NCBI RefSeq assembly: GCF_021278965.1
Contig: NZ_CP065589.1
Location: 3,353,001 to 3,417,000 of the forward strand
Reading direction: 5' to 3'
From: Chryseobacterium capnotolerans
GTDB taxonomy: Bacteria; Bacteroidota; Bacteroidia; Flavobacteriales; Weeksellaceae
Length of the DNA: 64,000 nucleotides
Shown here: one piece after another, positions 42,290 through 50,625 of the stretch
Layout of the letters: every line of letters starts with the position of its first letter
Numbering within the stretch: position 1 is the stretch's first letter
Made by a program: the position numbers and the translations under genes
Notes under the pieces: model-generated
What the model was told of the DNA's origin: nothing
Databases searched by the model: none
What the model saw: only the letters and a program-made list of their open reading frames with translations

Positions 42290-42322
42290 AAAGGCAAATC
42301 TGCAATAGTATGATTTGCCTTT
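42290..42322 (-). terminator. Terminator of the lipocalin gene
   Basis: AAAGGCAAATC (42290-42300) pairs with GATTTGCCTTT (42312-42322). It lies 9 bp past the restored lipocalin stop codon, which supports that stop. Confidence 0.75.
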
Positions 42323-42330
42323 CTACTTTT

Positions 42331-42872
42331 CTATTGATTATGGTTTACCCAGATCAACTCATCCGTATTATAGCCAATCTTTCTGGCTTTTTCAATGAAA
42401 CGTTGTCTGATGCTTTCCGGGATGGTAGTGGTTCTGGAGAGGATCCACAGATATTTTAGGCTGCTTCCTGCTACCAGAGCATATTGATAATCTTCATCAA
42501 TGTCAATGACATTATAACCGGCCCATATGGGTTTAAAAAAGATACTTTAAGCCGGGCTTCAGTGGAATCTTTAACAAATTTAGCTTCCCCAATAGACTCA
42601 TTCCATACTTTTTTGATATAATCATACCCTTTATTTCTAACCTGAATACTCCCATTAGGATTTTCTGAATATTCTGCAGTGACGTTATTCATGTTTTTCT
42701 CAAATCTATAATCAAAACGGGCAATTTCGTACCATCTTCCGAGATATTTTTTAACATCAAAATTCTTTACTGCCACCGCTCCCCTCGGAATTCCTACAGA
42801 ATATGAATGAAAAGCAATATAGGCTAAAGCTCCCAATGAAACGGGAAGAATTATTTTGTGAAAGGTTTTCAT
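42331..42872 (-). pseudogene. Bacterial lipocalin (Blc-like), split by a frameshift
   Basis: The 5' frame from 42872 encodes a signal-like N-terminus and the lipocalin signature VKKYLGRWYEIARFDYRFEKNM. After KVSF it runs into a wrong frame and stops at 42471. Restoring one T in the six-T run (A at 42535-42540 on the plus strand) gives VSFFKPIWAGYNVIDIDEDY, LVAGSSLKYLWILSRT and a stop at 42331, 180 residues in all. That is the full Blc C-terminus. Lipocalins of this type bind lipids at the outer membrane. The C-terminal half is intact, so a recent mutation or a sequencing error is likely. Confidence 0.88.
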
Positions 42873-42946
42873 AACAGAAATATTTTGTGTGATTCTGATA
42901 AAAACGTCAAAAATAGTGCCTTTGGGTTGTTAAGGAACGATAAATT

Positions 42947-43681
42947 CTAGGAAAAGACCTTCAGAAAATTATCTTTAAAGCTTCCTGAAACCTCAATTTC
43001 AGTATCGTCAGCCAGCATCACTGTTCCGCTTTTATGGTAAGATTTAACGAAAGATGTATTGATGATATGAGAACGGTGAACTCTTACAAAAGGATTTTCC
43101 AAAAGATCATCAAAATGTTTCAAAAATCGGCATACCATTTTTTTTGAACCATCCGTAAGATACACCTGAGTAAAGTTTCCGTCTGCCTGAAGTCTTACAA
43201 TATCCTCTGTTTTCACCACATCAAAACCTTGTAAAGTAGGAAGAATAAGCTGTTGTTTTTCGGGTTTTAATTTCAAATTTTCCAATAGAATTTTATTCCG
43301 GTTCAACTCTTCTTTTTTTTCAAGGCTCTCAACTACTTTATTTACGGCCAGAATGAGTTCCTGAATGTCAATTGGTTTCAGAATATAATAACTTGCAGAT
43401 TTATTTAAAGCCTGTAAAGAATACTGTGAAAATGCAGTAATAAAAATAGTCTCATAGGAAAATTCTTTCGTAGCTTCCAATACATCAAAAGCGTTCCCGA
43501 AAGGCATTTCTACATCTAAAAAAACCAATTGGGGTTGTTTCTCTGCAATCAGGGGTACAGCTTCTTTAATATTTTCCGCTTCACCCAGAATTTCTACCTG
43601 CGGGCAGTATTTAGTAAGATAGCTTCTCAATACTTCTCTTGCTATCAATTCATCATCTACGATTACAGCTTTAATCTTCAT
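42947..43681 (-). CDS. LytTR-family response regulator
   Basis: The 244-residue regulator has a receiver domain (VDDELIAREVL, phospho-Asp about 56 in LVFLDVEMPFG, conserved Lys in YYILKPIDI) and a C-terminal LytTR DNA-binding domain (about 140-244: VRLQADGNFTQVYLTDGSKKMV, FVRVHRSHIINTSFVKSY). LytTR proteins bind paired direct repeats. It is the last gene of a same-strand run that starts with the histidine kinase at 47525. Three paired CACCAAGT repeats nearby are its likely targets. Confidence 0.93.
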   Translation of the reverse strand: MKIKAVIVDDELIAREVLRSYLTKYCPQVEILGEAENIKEAVPLIAEKQPQLVFLDVEMPFGNAFDVLEATKEFSYETIFITAFSQYSLQALNKSASYYILKPIDIQELILAVNKVVESLEKKEELNRNKILLENLKLKPEKQQLILPTLQGFDVVKTEDIVRLQADGNFTQVYLTDGSKKMVCRFLKHFDDLLENPFVRVHRSHIINTSFVKSYHKSGTVMLADDTEIEVSGSFKDNFLKVFS

Positions 43682-43765
43682 TGGATTTAAATATTAGGTT
43701 GCAGGTATAGGTTGCAGATGCAAATTAGGAATATTTGATCAACCCCGCAATCTTCCTAATACAAC

Positions 43766-44182
43766 TCATATTCTTTTCCATTTCCAGGCATATATTACAA
43801 TCAATATCGTGATGATGCATTCCACTGCTGCAAGAAAAACATAGAATAGATACCATTCTGAAAACGATGAAATGCCAATAAGCAGCATCACCACAGTGAA
43901 AAAGATTCCGAAAGCAATATTGAGCATCCTGTTGATAGCAGGTTTCAGAATAAGGGAAAGAAATACCATGACGGCTGGTATTGCCAGGGCTACCGCAGCT
44001 ATTAATAAATTCAATGGAGTATTCAATAGATTATGCCCATCCACAAGCCCCTGAGTTTTCCCGGGAGTATATAACTCGAAGTAATCGCCGTATAAATAAC
44101 ATAATGTAACAGAGGTCCAGAGGCCGGCAAGTATAACCTTCACGTTTACTGGAATATTTTCAAATTGGGTAGAATTATTCAT
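43766..44182 (-). CDS. Small four-helix membrane protein (DUF6326-like)
   Basis: The 138-residue protein has four predicted membrane helices (VKVILAGLWTSVTLCYLYGDYF, LLIAAVALAIPAVMVFLSLIL, MLNIAFGIFFTVVMLLIGIS, FYVFLAAVECIITILIVIYAW). The family assignment is tentative and the function unknown. It starts 6 bp after the DUF4386 gene ends, so the pair is co-transcribed within the two-component locus. Confidence 0.75.
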   Translation of the reverse strand: MNNSTQFENIPVNVKVILAGLWTSVTLCYLYGDYFELYTPGKTQGLVDGHNLLNTPLNLLIAAVALAIPAVMVFLSLILKPAINRMLNIAFGIFFTVVMLLIGISSFSEWYLFYVFLAAVECIITILIVIYAWKWKRI

Positions 44183-44188
44183 GATATA

Positions 44189-44899
44189 TTAGTTTTGCTG
44201 ATGCATATTATTAATAGATTTACTTTTCACTCCTGCAATCAGCAACCACAGACACATTCCTATTTCTCCTATTGAAGCGGGCAATGTGACATATCCTGAT
44301 ATTGCATACTCCGAAAAATCAGAAATCATAGTTCTTCCAAGAACATTCATGATATAACCCCAACAGCCCAGCATTAAAAAAACACCTAAGATTTTGGGTA
44401 AAAAACCGGATCTGTACACTAAGTAACCGAATGGAAATAACCAAAGTCCCCAGAAAACCTGAACAATTAAAATTCCTTTATTATAATTGCTCAGCAGAAG
44501 CATCACCTGAGCCTGTAACTGCTTAGCATCAAATACTTTTAAATAATCAGCCCCCTCAACAATGGTAAGTACAGAAAACTTACTTTGAAGATTCATAAAT
44601 GAAATAGGAACGCTTATGATCGCAAAAATCACCATCAATCTTGCCGCATTTTTATGAGTTCCTTTTAGTAACTGATACAAAACCAAAGGAAGTAATGCAA
44701 AAGCAATATAGCAAAGCATGCTGCTTGCAATACCCGATCTGAATAGAGAAACGGATGAAGAAATATGACGAAAAGTAAGTCCCGGATCTTCCCATACAAT
44801 AAGCTGTGAGGGTACATACATTAGGCTGTAAAAGCCGGTGATGATGACAACAAGATAAATAAATCCTGCTAATCGTGCTGTTTTATTATTGATATTCAT
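44189..44899 (-). CDS. DUF4386 membrane protein
   Basis: The 236-residue protein has six membrane helices and matches the DUF4386 pattern: NNKTARLAGFIYLVVIITGFYS at the N-terminus, FRSGIASSMLCYIAFALLPLVLYQLL and a late SGFLPKILGVFLMLGCWGYI. Function unknown. It lies between the kinase and regulator genes of the LytTR system, so it may be an accessory sensor or a target. Confidence 0.82.
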   Translation of the reverse strand: MNINNKTARLAGFIYLVVIITGFYSLMYVPSQLIVWEDPGLTFRHISSSVSLFRSGIASSMLCYIAFALLPLVLYQLLKGTHKNAARLMVIFAIISVPISFMNLQSKFSVLTIVEGADYLKVFDAKQLQAQVMLLLSNYNKGILIVQVFWGLWLFPFGYLVYRSGFLPKILGVFLMLGCWGYIMNVLGRTMISDFSEYAISGYVTLPASIGEIGMCLWLLIAGVKSKSINNMHQQN

Positions 44900-44998
44900 C
44901 TGATTAGTTTTATACTAATAAGACAATATTTATATCATTTTGGTTACACTAAAAAGTAATTATAATAAAAAATTTCTTTAGAATACCATTTTGGAAAA

Positions 44999-45724
44999 CT
45001 ATTGATATTTTCCGTTTTTGAATTTCAGTGTTTTATAGAATGTTTTTGAAGTTTCTTTTTGTTCACATTCTCCTTTTACTTCTTTGTTTATGGTAGTTAC
45101 AGAAATCGTCTTAATTGTAAGATCTGTAAAATTATTCGTTTTGGATGCATCCATCATGATGTAAGAATGATCATCTTTAAACTCACCGTTGCATCGGGTA
45201 TCCCACTCCCCTGTTGTAGAATTTAATTCAAACTGATCAAGAACTTTTTTCAGGGTTTTCCCTTCCGGATAATACATTGATATGGTACCGGAAGCATAAG
45301 GGTTGGGCTTACTGCTTCCTACAAAATCTGCTTTTACTCCAAAAGCACGAACATTCGGGCTGATATTATACAGTCCGGTATCAATGGCAAAGCTTCTTAG
45401 GGTTATAGCATCAGAATTCAATTCCGTAGGATCAAGATATTTGTTCTTTATGATTCCTTTGCTGTCTGTGATTAAAATATAGTTCTTGACTGTAAAAACA
45501 TAATCTTCTTCCTCCTGGCTCATAACCATTGGAATGACTGAAATATAGGAATCTTCAGCATTAGGCATTTTCTTTTCAGTACAAAGTTCTTCTCTGATCT
45601 TGGTTTTATCCAGTTTCAGGCTTTTAAGAATATGAGTCAGTCTGATACTGTCAACATCCTGGGCAGTTACCATTCCAGAAAAGAAACTAACAATCAAAGT
45701 GAATAGAATTATATTTTTTTTCAT
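44999..45724 (-). CDS. Exported hypothetical protein in the two-component locus
   Basis: The 241-residue protein has a signal peptide (MKKNIILFTLIVSFFSGMVTAQ) and no recognised domain; two cysteines appear near the middle and end (TRCNGEF, GECEQKE). It starts 10 bp after the histidine-kinase stop, so it is translationally close to the kinase and may act with its periplasmic or sensing function. Confidence 0.75.
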   Translation of the reverse strand: MKKNIILFTLIVSFFSGMVTAQDVDSIRLTHILKSLKLDKTKIREELCTEKKMPNAEDSYISVIPMVMSQEEEDYVFTVKNYILITDSKGIIKNKYLDPTELNSDAITLRSFAIDTGLYNISPNVRAFGVKADFVGSSKPNPYASGTISMYYPEGKTLKKVLDQFELNSTTGEWDTRCNGEFKDDHSYIMMDASKTNNFTDLTIKTISVTTINKEVKGECEQKETSKTFYKTLKFKNGKYQ

Positions 45725-45734
45725 GGTATTATTT

Positions 45735-47525
45735 TTATGCCATATTAATATGAATAGTAACCAAAACCCCGCTATTATTTTCCTTATCTTTTACAGAACA
45801 AGCAATATCTTTTTTATACAGATCATTCAATAGCTGAGTTCTTTCCAGTGTATTTTTCATTCCCCTTCCTTCGCGGATTTTCTGATGGTGGGTTTTCTGT
45901 TTTTTACTTTCCTCAATTCCTATTCCGTTGTCTTCAATAGTGATCATTAGATATTTATCCCTTTTCTCAAAGCTTAATTTTAAAAATCCTTTATCTGTTC
46001 TGTAACGCAATCCGTGCCAGATAGCATTTTCAAGGAACGGTTGTACCAGCATTCCCGGAACCTGCAGGTTTTGCATATTCAGGTTCTTATCTACGTCAAT
46101 TTCATAATCAAATTTATCTGCAAAACGTGTTTTTTCCAGTGCCAGATAGTTTTGTAAAAGATCCAGTTCCTGTTGAAAAGGGATAAAATCATCTGTAGAG
46201 TTTTCCATCACCCCGCGCATCAGCTTTGAGAACTTGGTCAGATATTGATTGGCTTCCAATTCGTTATTCGTGGCAATGAAGTGATTGACACTATTCAGAC
46301 TGTTGAAAATAAAATGGGGATTCATTTCCCGTCGAAGCGACTGGAGGGCTATTTTCTTATTTTTGATCTGAACTTTTTTCAGGGTTCTGAAAATGAAAAT
46401 AATCAAACCTGTCAACAGAATCAAGGCCCCGATCAGCCCATAATTGAAAACATTTTTCTTGTGAATAAGCTCATCCTTCAGCTCTTTTTCTTTCTCCAGC
46501 TGTGAAATTCGCTGTTCTGTATCTTCCAGAATCTTATTATCTACAAGGCTTCTGTCTTTGGAAACCAAGTCAGGAAGCTTACCTAAAAAATCTCTGTATA
46601 GCTGAACTGAAGCCTCTACATTTCCTGAAATAGCATACAGGCTGTCCAATTTCTTTACGCTTTTCTGCGCTTCCAGGGTATGCCCTTTGTCCAACGCTAT
46701 TCCGTAGGCATTTTTTAATAGATCGGCAGCCTCTTTGGGATCATTTTTCTTGATATAGATATCCGCCAGCTCTTGAATCTGATTAACTTTCTCCTGAGAG
46801 TTATCTTTTACAAAATCTTCCTTTAGAACTTTCTTTTTAGCTTCAATAGCTTTATCAAAGTTTTTATTTTCTACGTAAAGATTGGCCAGCTTCTGATTAA
46901 TTTCCAGTGCTTGCTGAGGAGATTCTTTTTTAGAAATTTTATAGGCTGCATTAAGGTTTTCTTCAGCTTTGGCAACATCTTTCTGCTGGATATTGATATC
47001 TGCCAATTGGCTGTAGCCTATTGCAACATCAGCCTGCTCATTTTCCTTTTTGCTTAAATTAATATTATTCTGAATGGCCTCTGCTTTCACTTCAGGTGCT
47101 GGAGAAGAAAGCCTTGCTGCATCATTTGAATTAACGGCCCTGCTTTTTGTACTATAAGACATCTCTGCTGCCATATTGTAATTACTGATAGCCGGGGTAA
47201 TTTTATTTTGTTTTTCCTGAGATTGGGCTAATCTTCGGGTAACGATTTCCAGATTTTTCTTATCATTTAGATTCTGATAAAGATTTTTAGCTTTAATCAG
47301 ATACTCTTCACTTTTAGCATAATTTCCCTGGCTGTAATAATCATTAGCCATCCCAACATAAGCATCAGCAACCCCTTTATTGTCATTTTTATCTACTGCT
47401 CTCTTCAATTTCGCGACAGCTTTCACTGCCTGCGAAACCTTCGTAGTATCCTGTGCTGAGAAGTAATTCCCCATCATCAATATTGAAATAAACAGTATTT
47501 TAAAAACTAATTTCACGGATTTCAA
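45735..47525 (-). CDS. TPR-containing LytS-type sensor histidine kinase
   Basis: The 596-residue protein has a signal peptide (VLFISILMMGNYFSAQ region), a large periplasmic TPR array (about residues 40-310, e.g. ADAYVGMANDYYSQGNYAKSEEYLIKA), a coiled coil, one membrane helix (about 358-380) and a His_kinase domain. The phospho-His is in RREMNPHFIFNSLNSVNHFI and the ATPase has LENAIWHGL and EDNGIGIEESK. It is the cognate kinase of the LytTR regulator encoded four genes downstream. The TPRs suggest sensing through protein or peptide partners in the periplasm. Confidence 0.92.
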   Translation of the reverse strand: MKSVKLVFKILFISILMMGNYFSAQDTTKVSQAVKAVAKLKRAVDKNDNKGVADAYVGMANDYYSQGNYAKSEEYLIKAKNLYQNLNDKKNLEIVTRRLAQSQEKQNKITPAISNYNMAAEMSYSTKSRAVNSNDAARLSSPAPEVKAEAIQNNINLSKKENEQADVAIGYSQLADINIQQKDVAKAEENLNAAYKISKKESPQQALEINQKLANLYVENKNFDKAIEAKKKVLKEDFVKDNSQEKVNQIQELADIYIKKNDPKEAADLLKNAYGIALDKGHTLEAQKSVKKLDSLYAISGNVEASVQLYRDFLGKLPDLVSKDRSLVDNKILEDTEQRISQLEKEKELKDELIHKKNVFNYGLIGALILLTGLIIFIFRTLKKVQIKNKKIALQSLRREMNPHFIFNSLNSVNHFIATNNELEANQYLTKFSKLMRGVMENSTDDFIPFQQELDLLQNYLALEKTRFADKFDYEIDVDKNLNMQNLQVPGMLVQPFLENAIWHGLRYRTDKGFLKLSFEKRDKYLMITIEDNGIGIEESKKQKTHHQKIREGRGMKNTLERTQLLNDLYKKDIACSVKDKENNSGVLVTIHINMA

Positions 47526-47571
47526 ATCTTTAGTGCAAAGTAAGTAAAACTTTATCGATCAGCATCTATCC

Positions 47572-47602
47572 TTCACCAAGTCAAAATATAATTTCACCAA
47601 GT
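47572..47602 (+). promoter_or_regulatory. Paired CACCAAGT direct repeats, site 1 (LytTR-type)
   Basis: TTCACCAAGT occurs at 47572-47581 and again at 47593-47602, a period of 21 bp. It lies in the divergent region between the histidine-kinase operon and the amidohydrolase gene. A TATATTTA element starts 12 bp after the second copy (47614-47621). The same pair precedes two other genes nearby. Confidence 0.75.
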
Positions 47603-47659
47603 TTGCTTTTCTCTATATTTACCTGATAACCAACTGCATTTTAAAACCGTTTACAATTT

Positions 47660-47693
47660 TTGATTCGATCGAATAAGGCTTTATGTATATTTG
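47660..47693 (+). promoter_or_regulatory. Possible promoter of the amidohydrolase gene
   Basis: TTG at 47660-47662, a 23-bp spacer and TATATTTG at 47686-47693, ending 20 bp before the ATG at 47714. The repeat pair is about 58 bp upstream of the -33, so a second promoter at 47614 may be the regulated one. Confidence 0.6.
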
Positions 47694-47713
47694 TACTTCA
47701 CTTAAAAGAGACC

Positions 47714-49468
47714 ATGAAAAAATTTCAGTTACTATTGGCTTTGGTTTGTTGCTTTGGTGGTATCAAAGCACAGACTTATATTCAAAATGTTAACATAGCT
47801 GATGTTATCCATAAAAAAATGATTCCTAACCAAACAGTGATCATTACTGATGGCCTCATTACTGCTATTAAATCCAATAAACAGGTGAAAATCCCTCAAA
47901 ACTCGCATATTATCAATGGTAAAGGAAAATATCTCATTCCCGGAATGACTGATTCGCATATCCATTTTTTTCAGAGTGGTGGATTGTATACAAGACCCGA
48001 TGCACTTAATCTGAAAAAACATGTTCCCTATGAGCAGGAAATCAGCTGGGCGCATCATCATATGGAGAATTTCCTTCAATATTATTTGCGGTCAGGAATT
48101 ACTTCTGTAATTGATCCCGGGGCTACCTATAATTTTCTTACACTCCGTGATTCCTTAAAAAAGAAAGATGATCTTCCTTCTGTATATATGTCAGGCCCTC
48201 TTATCACGACATATGAACCGGAAGCTTTTAAAAATCTTGATAAAGACGAACCTTTTAAACTGGCACTAACTGTTGAAGATGCAAAAAAGTATGTTCAGGA
48301 ACAGCTTCCATATAGGCCTGACTTTATCAAAATATGGTACATCATATTGGAAAAAGATCCTCAAAAAGCAAAAGAGCAGACTAAAAAGCTCGAGCCTGTG
48401 ATTAAAACCATTATTGAGGAATCCCATAAGAACAATTTAAAAGTTGCTGTTCATGCCACAGAACGCTTTACAGCCGAAACCGCAGTTCTGAACGGAGCCG
48501 ATTATCTGGTTCATAATATCGAAGATGAAATAGTTTCTGATGATTTTATAAAACTTTTAAAATCTAGAAAAATAGTCCTTTGTCCTACCCTGACTGTATC
48601 TGACAACTATTATGACACCTATGGCCAAAAGAAGCATTACAACACCTATGAACTGGAAAACTCCAATCCGAAAAGTATTGGTTCAATCTACGATCTGAAG
48701 CATCTGGAAGAGACTGCTGATTCAACATGGATTAAAAAATATAAGGTAAGATTTAACTCACAACAGATCAAAACTTATGTTTCCAAAGTGGATTCTATCC
48801 GGGAGGTCAATTTAAAAAGGCTTGCAGATGGAGGGGTAACGATTGCAGCAGGTACAGATGCAGGAAATATAGGAACCCAGCATGCCTCTTCTTTTATGGA
48901 GGAACTTAATGCGATGAAAGAAAGTGGACTGAGCAACTGGCAGATTCTGCAGTCAGCCACAATTAACCCAGCAAAAATCCTTAATAAAGAGGCGCAATAT
49001 GGCAGTATTGAAACTGGAAAAACCGCGGACCTTGTTCTTCTTAGTGCCGATCCCATTGAAGATCTGAACAATTTAACCAAAATTGAAACTGTTATCAAGA
49101 ACGGCAAGACGTTCGATCCTCATAAAATACTGAAGATTACCCCTGAGATACTTGTACAGCAGCAGGTAAATGGCTATAATGCACGAAATATAGATGCTTT
49201 TCTTGAACCCTATGCGGAAGATGTTGAAATCTATTCATTTCCCAATACTTTGCGAAGTAAAGGTAAAGAAAGTATGAGAAAAACATATGAAGCACTATTT
49301 AAAAAGGTGCCGGACCTGCATTGTGAGATAAAACAGAGAATCATTAATCGTAATATGGTTATTGACAAGGAAAGTGTTTCCGGAATAAAGCCTGGTCAGA
49401 AGATAGAAGCTACTGCGATTTATGAAATTAAAGACCATAAAATTTCAAAGGTATATTTCCTTTATTAA
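47714..49468 (+). CDS. Exported amidohydrolase with C-terminal SnoaL-like domain
   Basis: The 584-residue protein starts MKKFQLLLALVCCFGGIKAQ (signal peptide); the ATG 18 codons upstream is rejected because a -7 element lies in that extension. The amidohydrolase core has MTDSHIHFF (metal His), FIKIWYI (possible carboxylated Lys), VAVHATE and LVHNIED (His) and AAGTDAG (Asp). From about residue 485 a SnoaL/NTF2-like domain follows (NARNIDAFLEPYAEDVEIYSFP). It hydrolyses an unknown amide or lactone in the periplasm and is a predicted target of the adjacent LytTR system. Confidence 0.88.
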   Translation: MKKFQLLLALVCCFGGIKAQTYIQNVNIADVIHKKMIPNQTVIITDGLITAIKSNKQVKIPQNSHIINGKGKYLIPGMTDSHIHFFQSGGLYTRPDALNLKKHVPYEQEISWAHHHMENFLQYYLRSGITSVIDPGATYNFLTLRDSLKKKDDLPSVYMSGPLITTYEPEAFKNLDKDEPFKLALTVEDAKKYVQEQLPYRPDFIKIWYIILEKDPQKAKEQTKKLEPVIKTIIEESHKNNLKVAVHATERFTAETAVLNGADYLVHNIEDEIVSDDFIKLLKSRKIVLCPTLTVSDNYYDTYGQKKHYNTYELENSNPKSIGSIYDLKHLEETADSTWIKKYKVRFNSQQIKTYVSKVDSIREVNLKRLADGGVTIAAGTDAGNIGTQHASSFMEELNAMKESGLSNWQILQSATINPAKILNKEAQYGSIETGKTADLVLLSADPIEDLNNLTKIETVIKNGKTFDPHKILKITPEILVQQQVNGYNARNIDAFLEPYAEDVEIYSFPNTLRSKGKESMRKTYEALFKKVPDLHCEIKQRIINRNMVIDKESVSGIKPGQKIEATAIYEIKDHKISKVYFLY

Positions 49469-49509
49469 CTATTATCTTTCCCCGTTTACGAATATAAAAT
49501 ATACTTTAT

Positions 49510-49540
49510 AAAAGACAGTTTCTATATGAACTGTCTTTTT
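49510..49540 (+). terminator. Terminator of the amidohydrolase gene
   Basis: AAAAGACAGTT (49510-49520) pairs with AACTGTCTTTT (49529-49539), followed by further T. Confidence 0.85.
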
Positions 49541-49554
49541 TTATGTATCCAGTA

Positions 49555-49585
49555 TCCACCAAGTGAAAGCCTTCTTCCACCAAGT
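49555..49585 (+). promoter_or_regulatory. Paired CACCAAGT direct repeats, site 2 (LytTR-type)
   Basis: TCCACCAAGT at 49555-49564 and 49576-49585, a 21-bp period. The -7-like TAATTTTA at 49613-49620 begins after a 27-bp gap, and the SIMPL gene starts at 49654. Confidence 0.8.
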
Positions 49586-49653
49586 CTTCCAATTTCCGGC
49601 TCCAGATCTGCCTAATTTTACATCAGTAATTAAAAATTTAAAAACAAGAAATT

Positions 49654-50328
49654 ATGAAATTGAAACATTTTTTATTAATCGGAATTGTAACACTGGGAAG
49701 TTTTGTAAACGCTCAGGAAGTAAAGAAAAACGGAATTGAAGTAACAGGTGTTGCTGAAATGGAAGTAGAACCGGATGAAGTGATCTTCAACATCGGAATA
49801 AAAGCAGATAACAAAAACGATCTTGCAGACAATGAAAAGAAGATGTTCGATATTCTGAAGAATGCAGGAGTAAAGAATGAGGATATCAAATTCAAGTCGA
49901 TGTACCAAAACATTTATGCCAAAAATGGGAAGTTTTCTAAGAGCTATGAGTTTAAAGCCAGTGCAAAATCAAACCTGAGCAAAGTATTTGAAGACCTGAA
50001 CCAGAAATGGGTAAGCAATCTGAGTATTTCAGAAGTAAAAAATACCAAGATTGCGGACTTTAGAAAAGCTGTAAAGATTAATGCTTTAAAAGCTGCGAAA
50101 GAAAAGGCAGATTATCTGTTGGAAAGCATGGGCAAAAAAGTGGGTAATGTTCTTGAAATTGTAGAGATTGAAGATTATACCAGCGACACAGTGATGCCGG
50201 TTGCCTACAAAAGCAGAATGAATAATGTACAGCTTGAAATGGCAGATGCTCCGGTAGATTTTTCTTTTGACAATATCGAAAATATCAAACTGAAATACAG
50301 CATCAAAACAAGATACGAAATCCTTTAA
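49654..50328 (+). CDS. SIMPL-domain (DUF541) exported protein
   Basis: The 224-residue protein has a signal peptide (MKLKHFLLIGIVTLGSFVNAQ) and one SIMPL domain: IEVTGVAEMEVEPDEVIFNIGIK at the N-terminus, a Lys-rich helical middle and the conserved RKAVKINALKAAKEKADYLLESMGKKVGNVLEI. SIMPL/Oxidative-stress-defence proteins are periplasmic with poorly known roles (E. coli YggE is linked to oxidative stress). Preceded by repeat pair 2 and followed by a terminator, so it is a single-gene unit. Confidence 0.9.
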   Translation: MKLKHFLLIGIVTLGSFVNAQEVKKNGIEVTGVAEMEVEPDEVIFNIGIKADNKNDLADNEKKMFDILKNAGVKNEDIKFKSMYQNIYAKNGKFSKSYEFKASAKSNLSKVFEDLNQKWVSNLSISEVKNTKIADFRKAVKINALKAAKEKADYLLESMGKKVGNVLEIVEIEDYTSDTVMPVAYKSRMNNVQLEMADAPVDFSFDNIENIKLKYSIKTRYEIL

Positions 50329-50341
50329 CATTAACAGATTT

Positions 50342-50376
50342 AAAAGAGGCTGCCACATTGTTGGCAGCCTCTTTTT
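50342..50376 (+). terminator. Terminator of the SIMPL gene
   Basis: AAAAGAGGCTGCCA (50342-50355) pairs with TGGCAGCCTCTTTT (50362-50375). The sequence is very GC-rich for this genome. Confidence 0.9.
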
Positions 50377-50423
50377 GTTTGCCACGAATCCACGAATACA
50401 ATAACTCCCAATAGTTTGCAGCC

Positions 50424-50472
50424 TATGTGAAACCTAGATGGTTAAAAAAATAAAGCACATAGGTTTCACATA
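50424..50472. repeat. 13-bp inverted repeat element
   Basis: TATGTGAAACCTA (50424-50436) and TAGGTTTCACATA (50460-50472) are exact complements around a 23-nt AT-rich loop. It resembles other imperfect ACATAG/TAGGTTT elements in this window (53460, 60164). Confidence 0.6.
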
Positions 50473-50535
50473 ATTTTTGAAGCTTATTTATAAAGCCATT
50501 CGTCCATTAGCAGTTAAAAAACATGAGGTTATCTG

Positions 50536-50566
50536 CTCACCAAGTGAAAACCTATCTTCACCAAGT
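50536..50566 (+). promoter_or_regulatory. Paired CACCAAGT direct repeats, site 3 (LytTR-type)
   Basis: CTCACCAAGT at 50536-50545 and TTCACCAAGT at 50557-50566, a 21-bp period. The -7-like TAATTTTA at 50594-50601 follows after 27 bp, exactly as at site 2. The surrounding 65 bp also match site 2 closely. Confidence 0.8.
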
Positions 50567-50625
50567 ATCCCAAATTCCAGCCTTCAATACAGGTAATTTT
50601 ACTTCATAATTTAAAATAATAAACG

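Noticed and set aside
43872..44054. Rightward ORF inside the DUF6326-like gene
   Set aside because: Fully antisense to a co-transcribed membrane-protein gene.
47536..47542. TACTTTG on the minus strand as the histidine-kinase promoter
   Set aside because: It has one base fewer than TAnnTTTG and no -33 at a usable distance.
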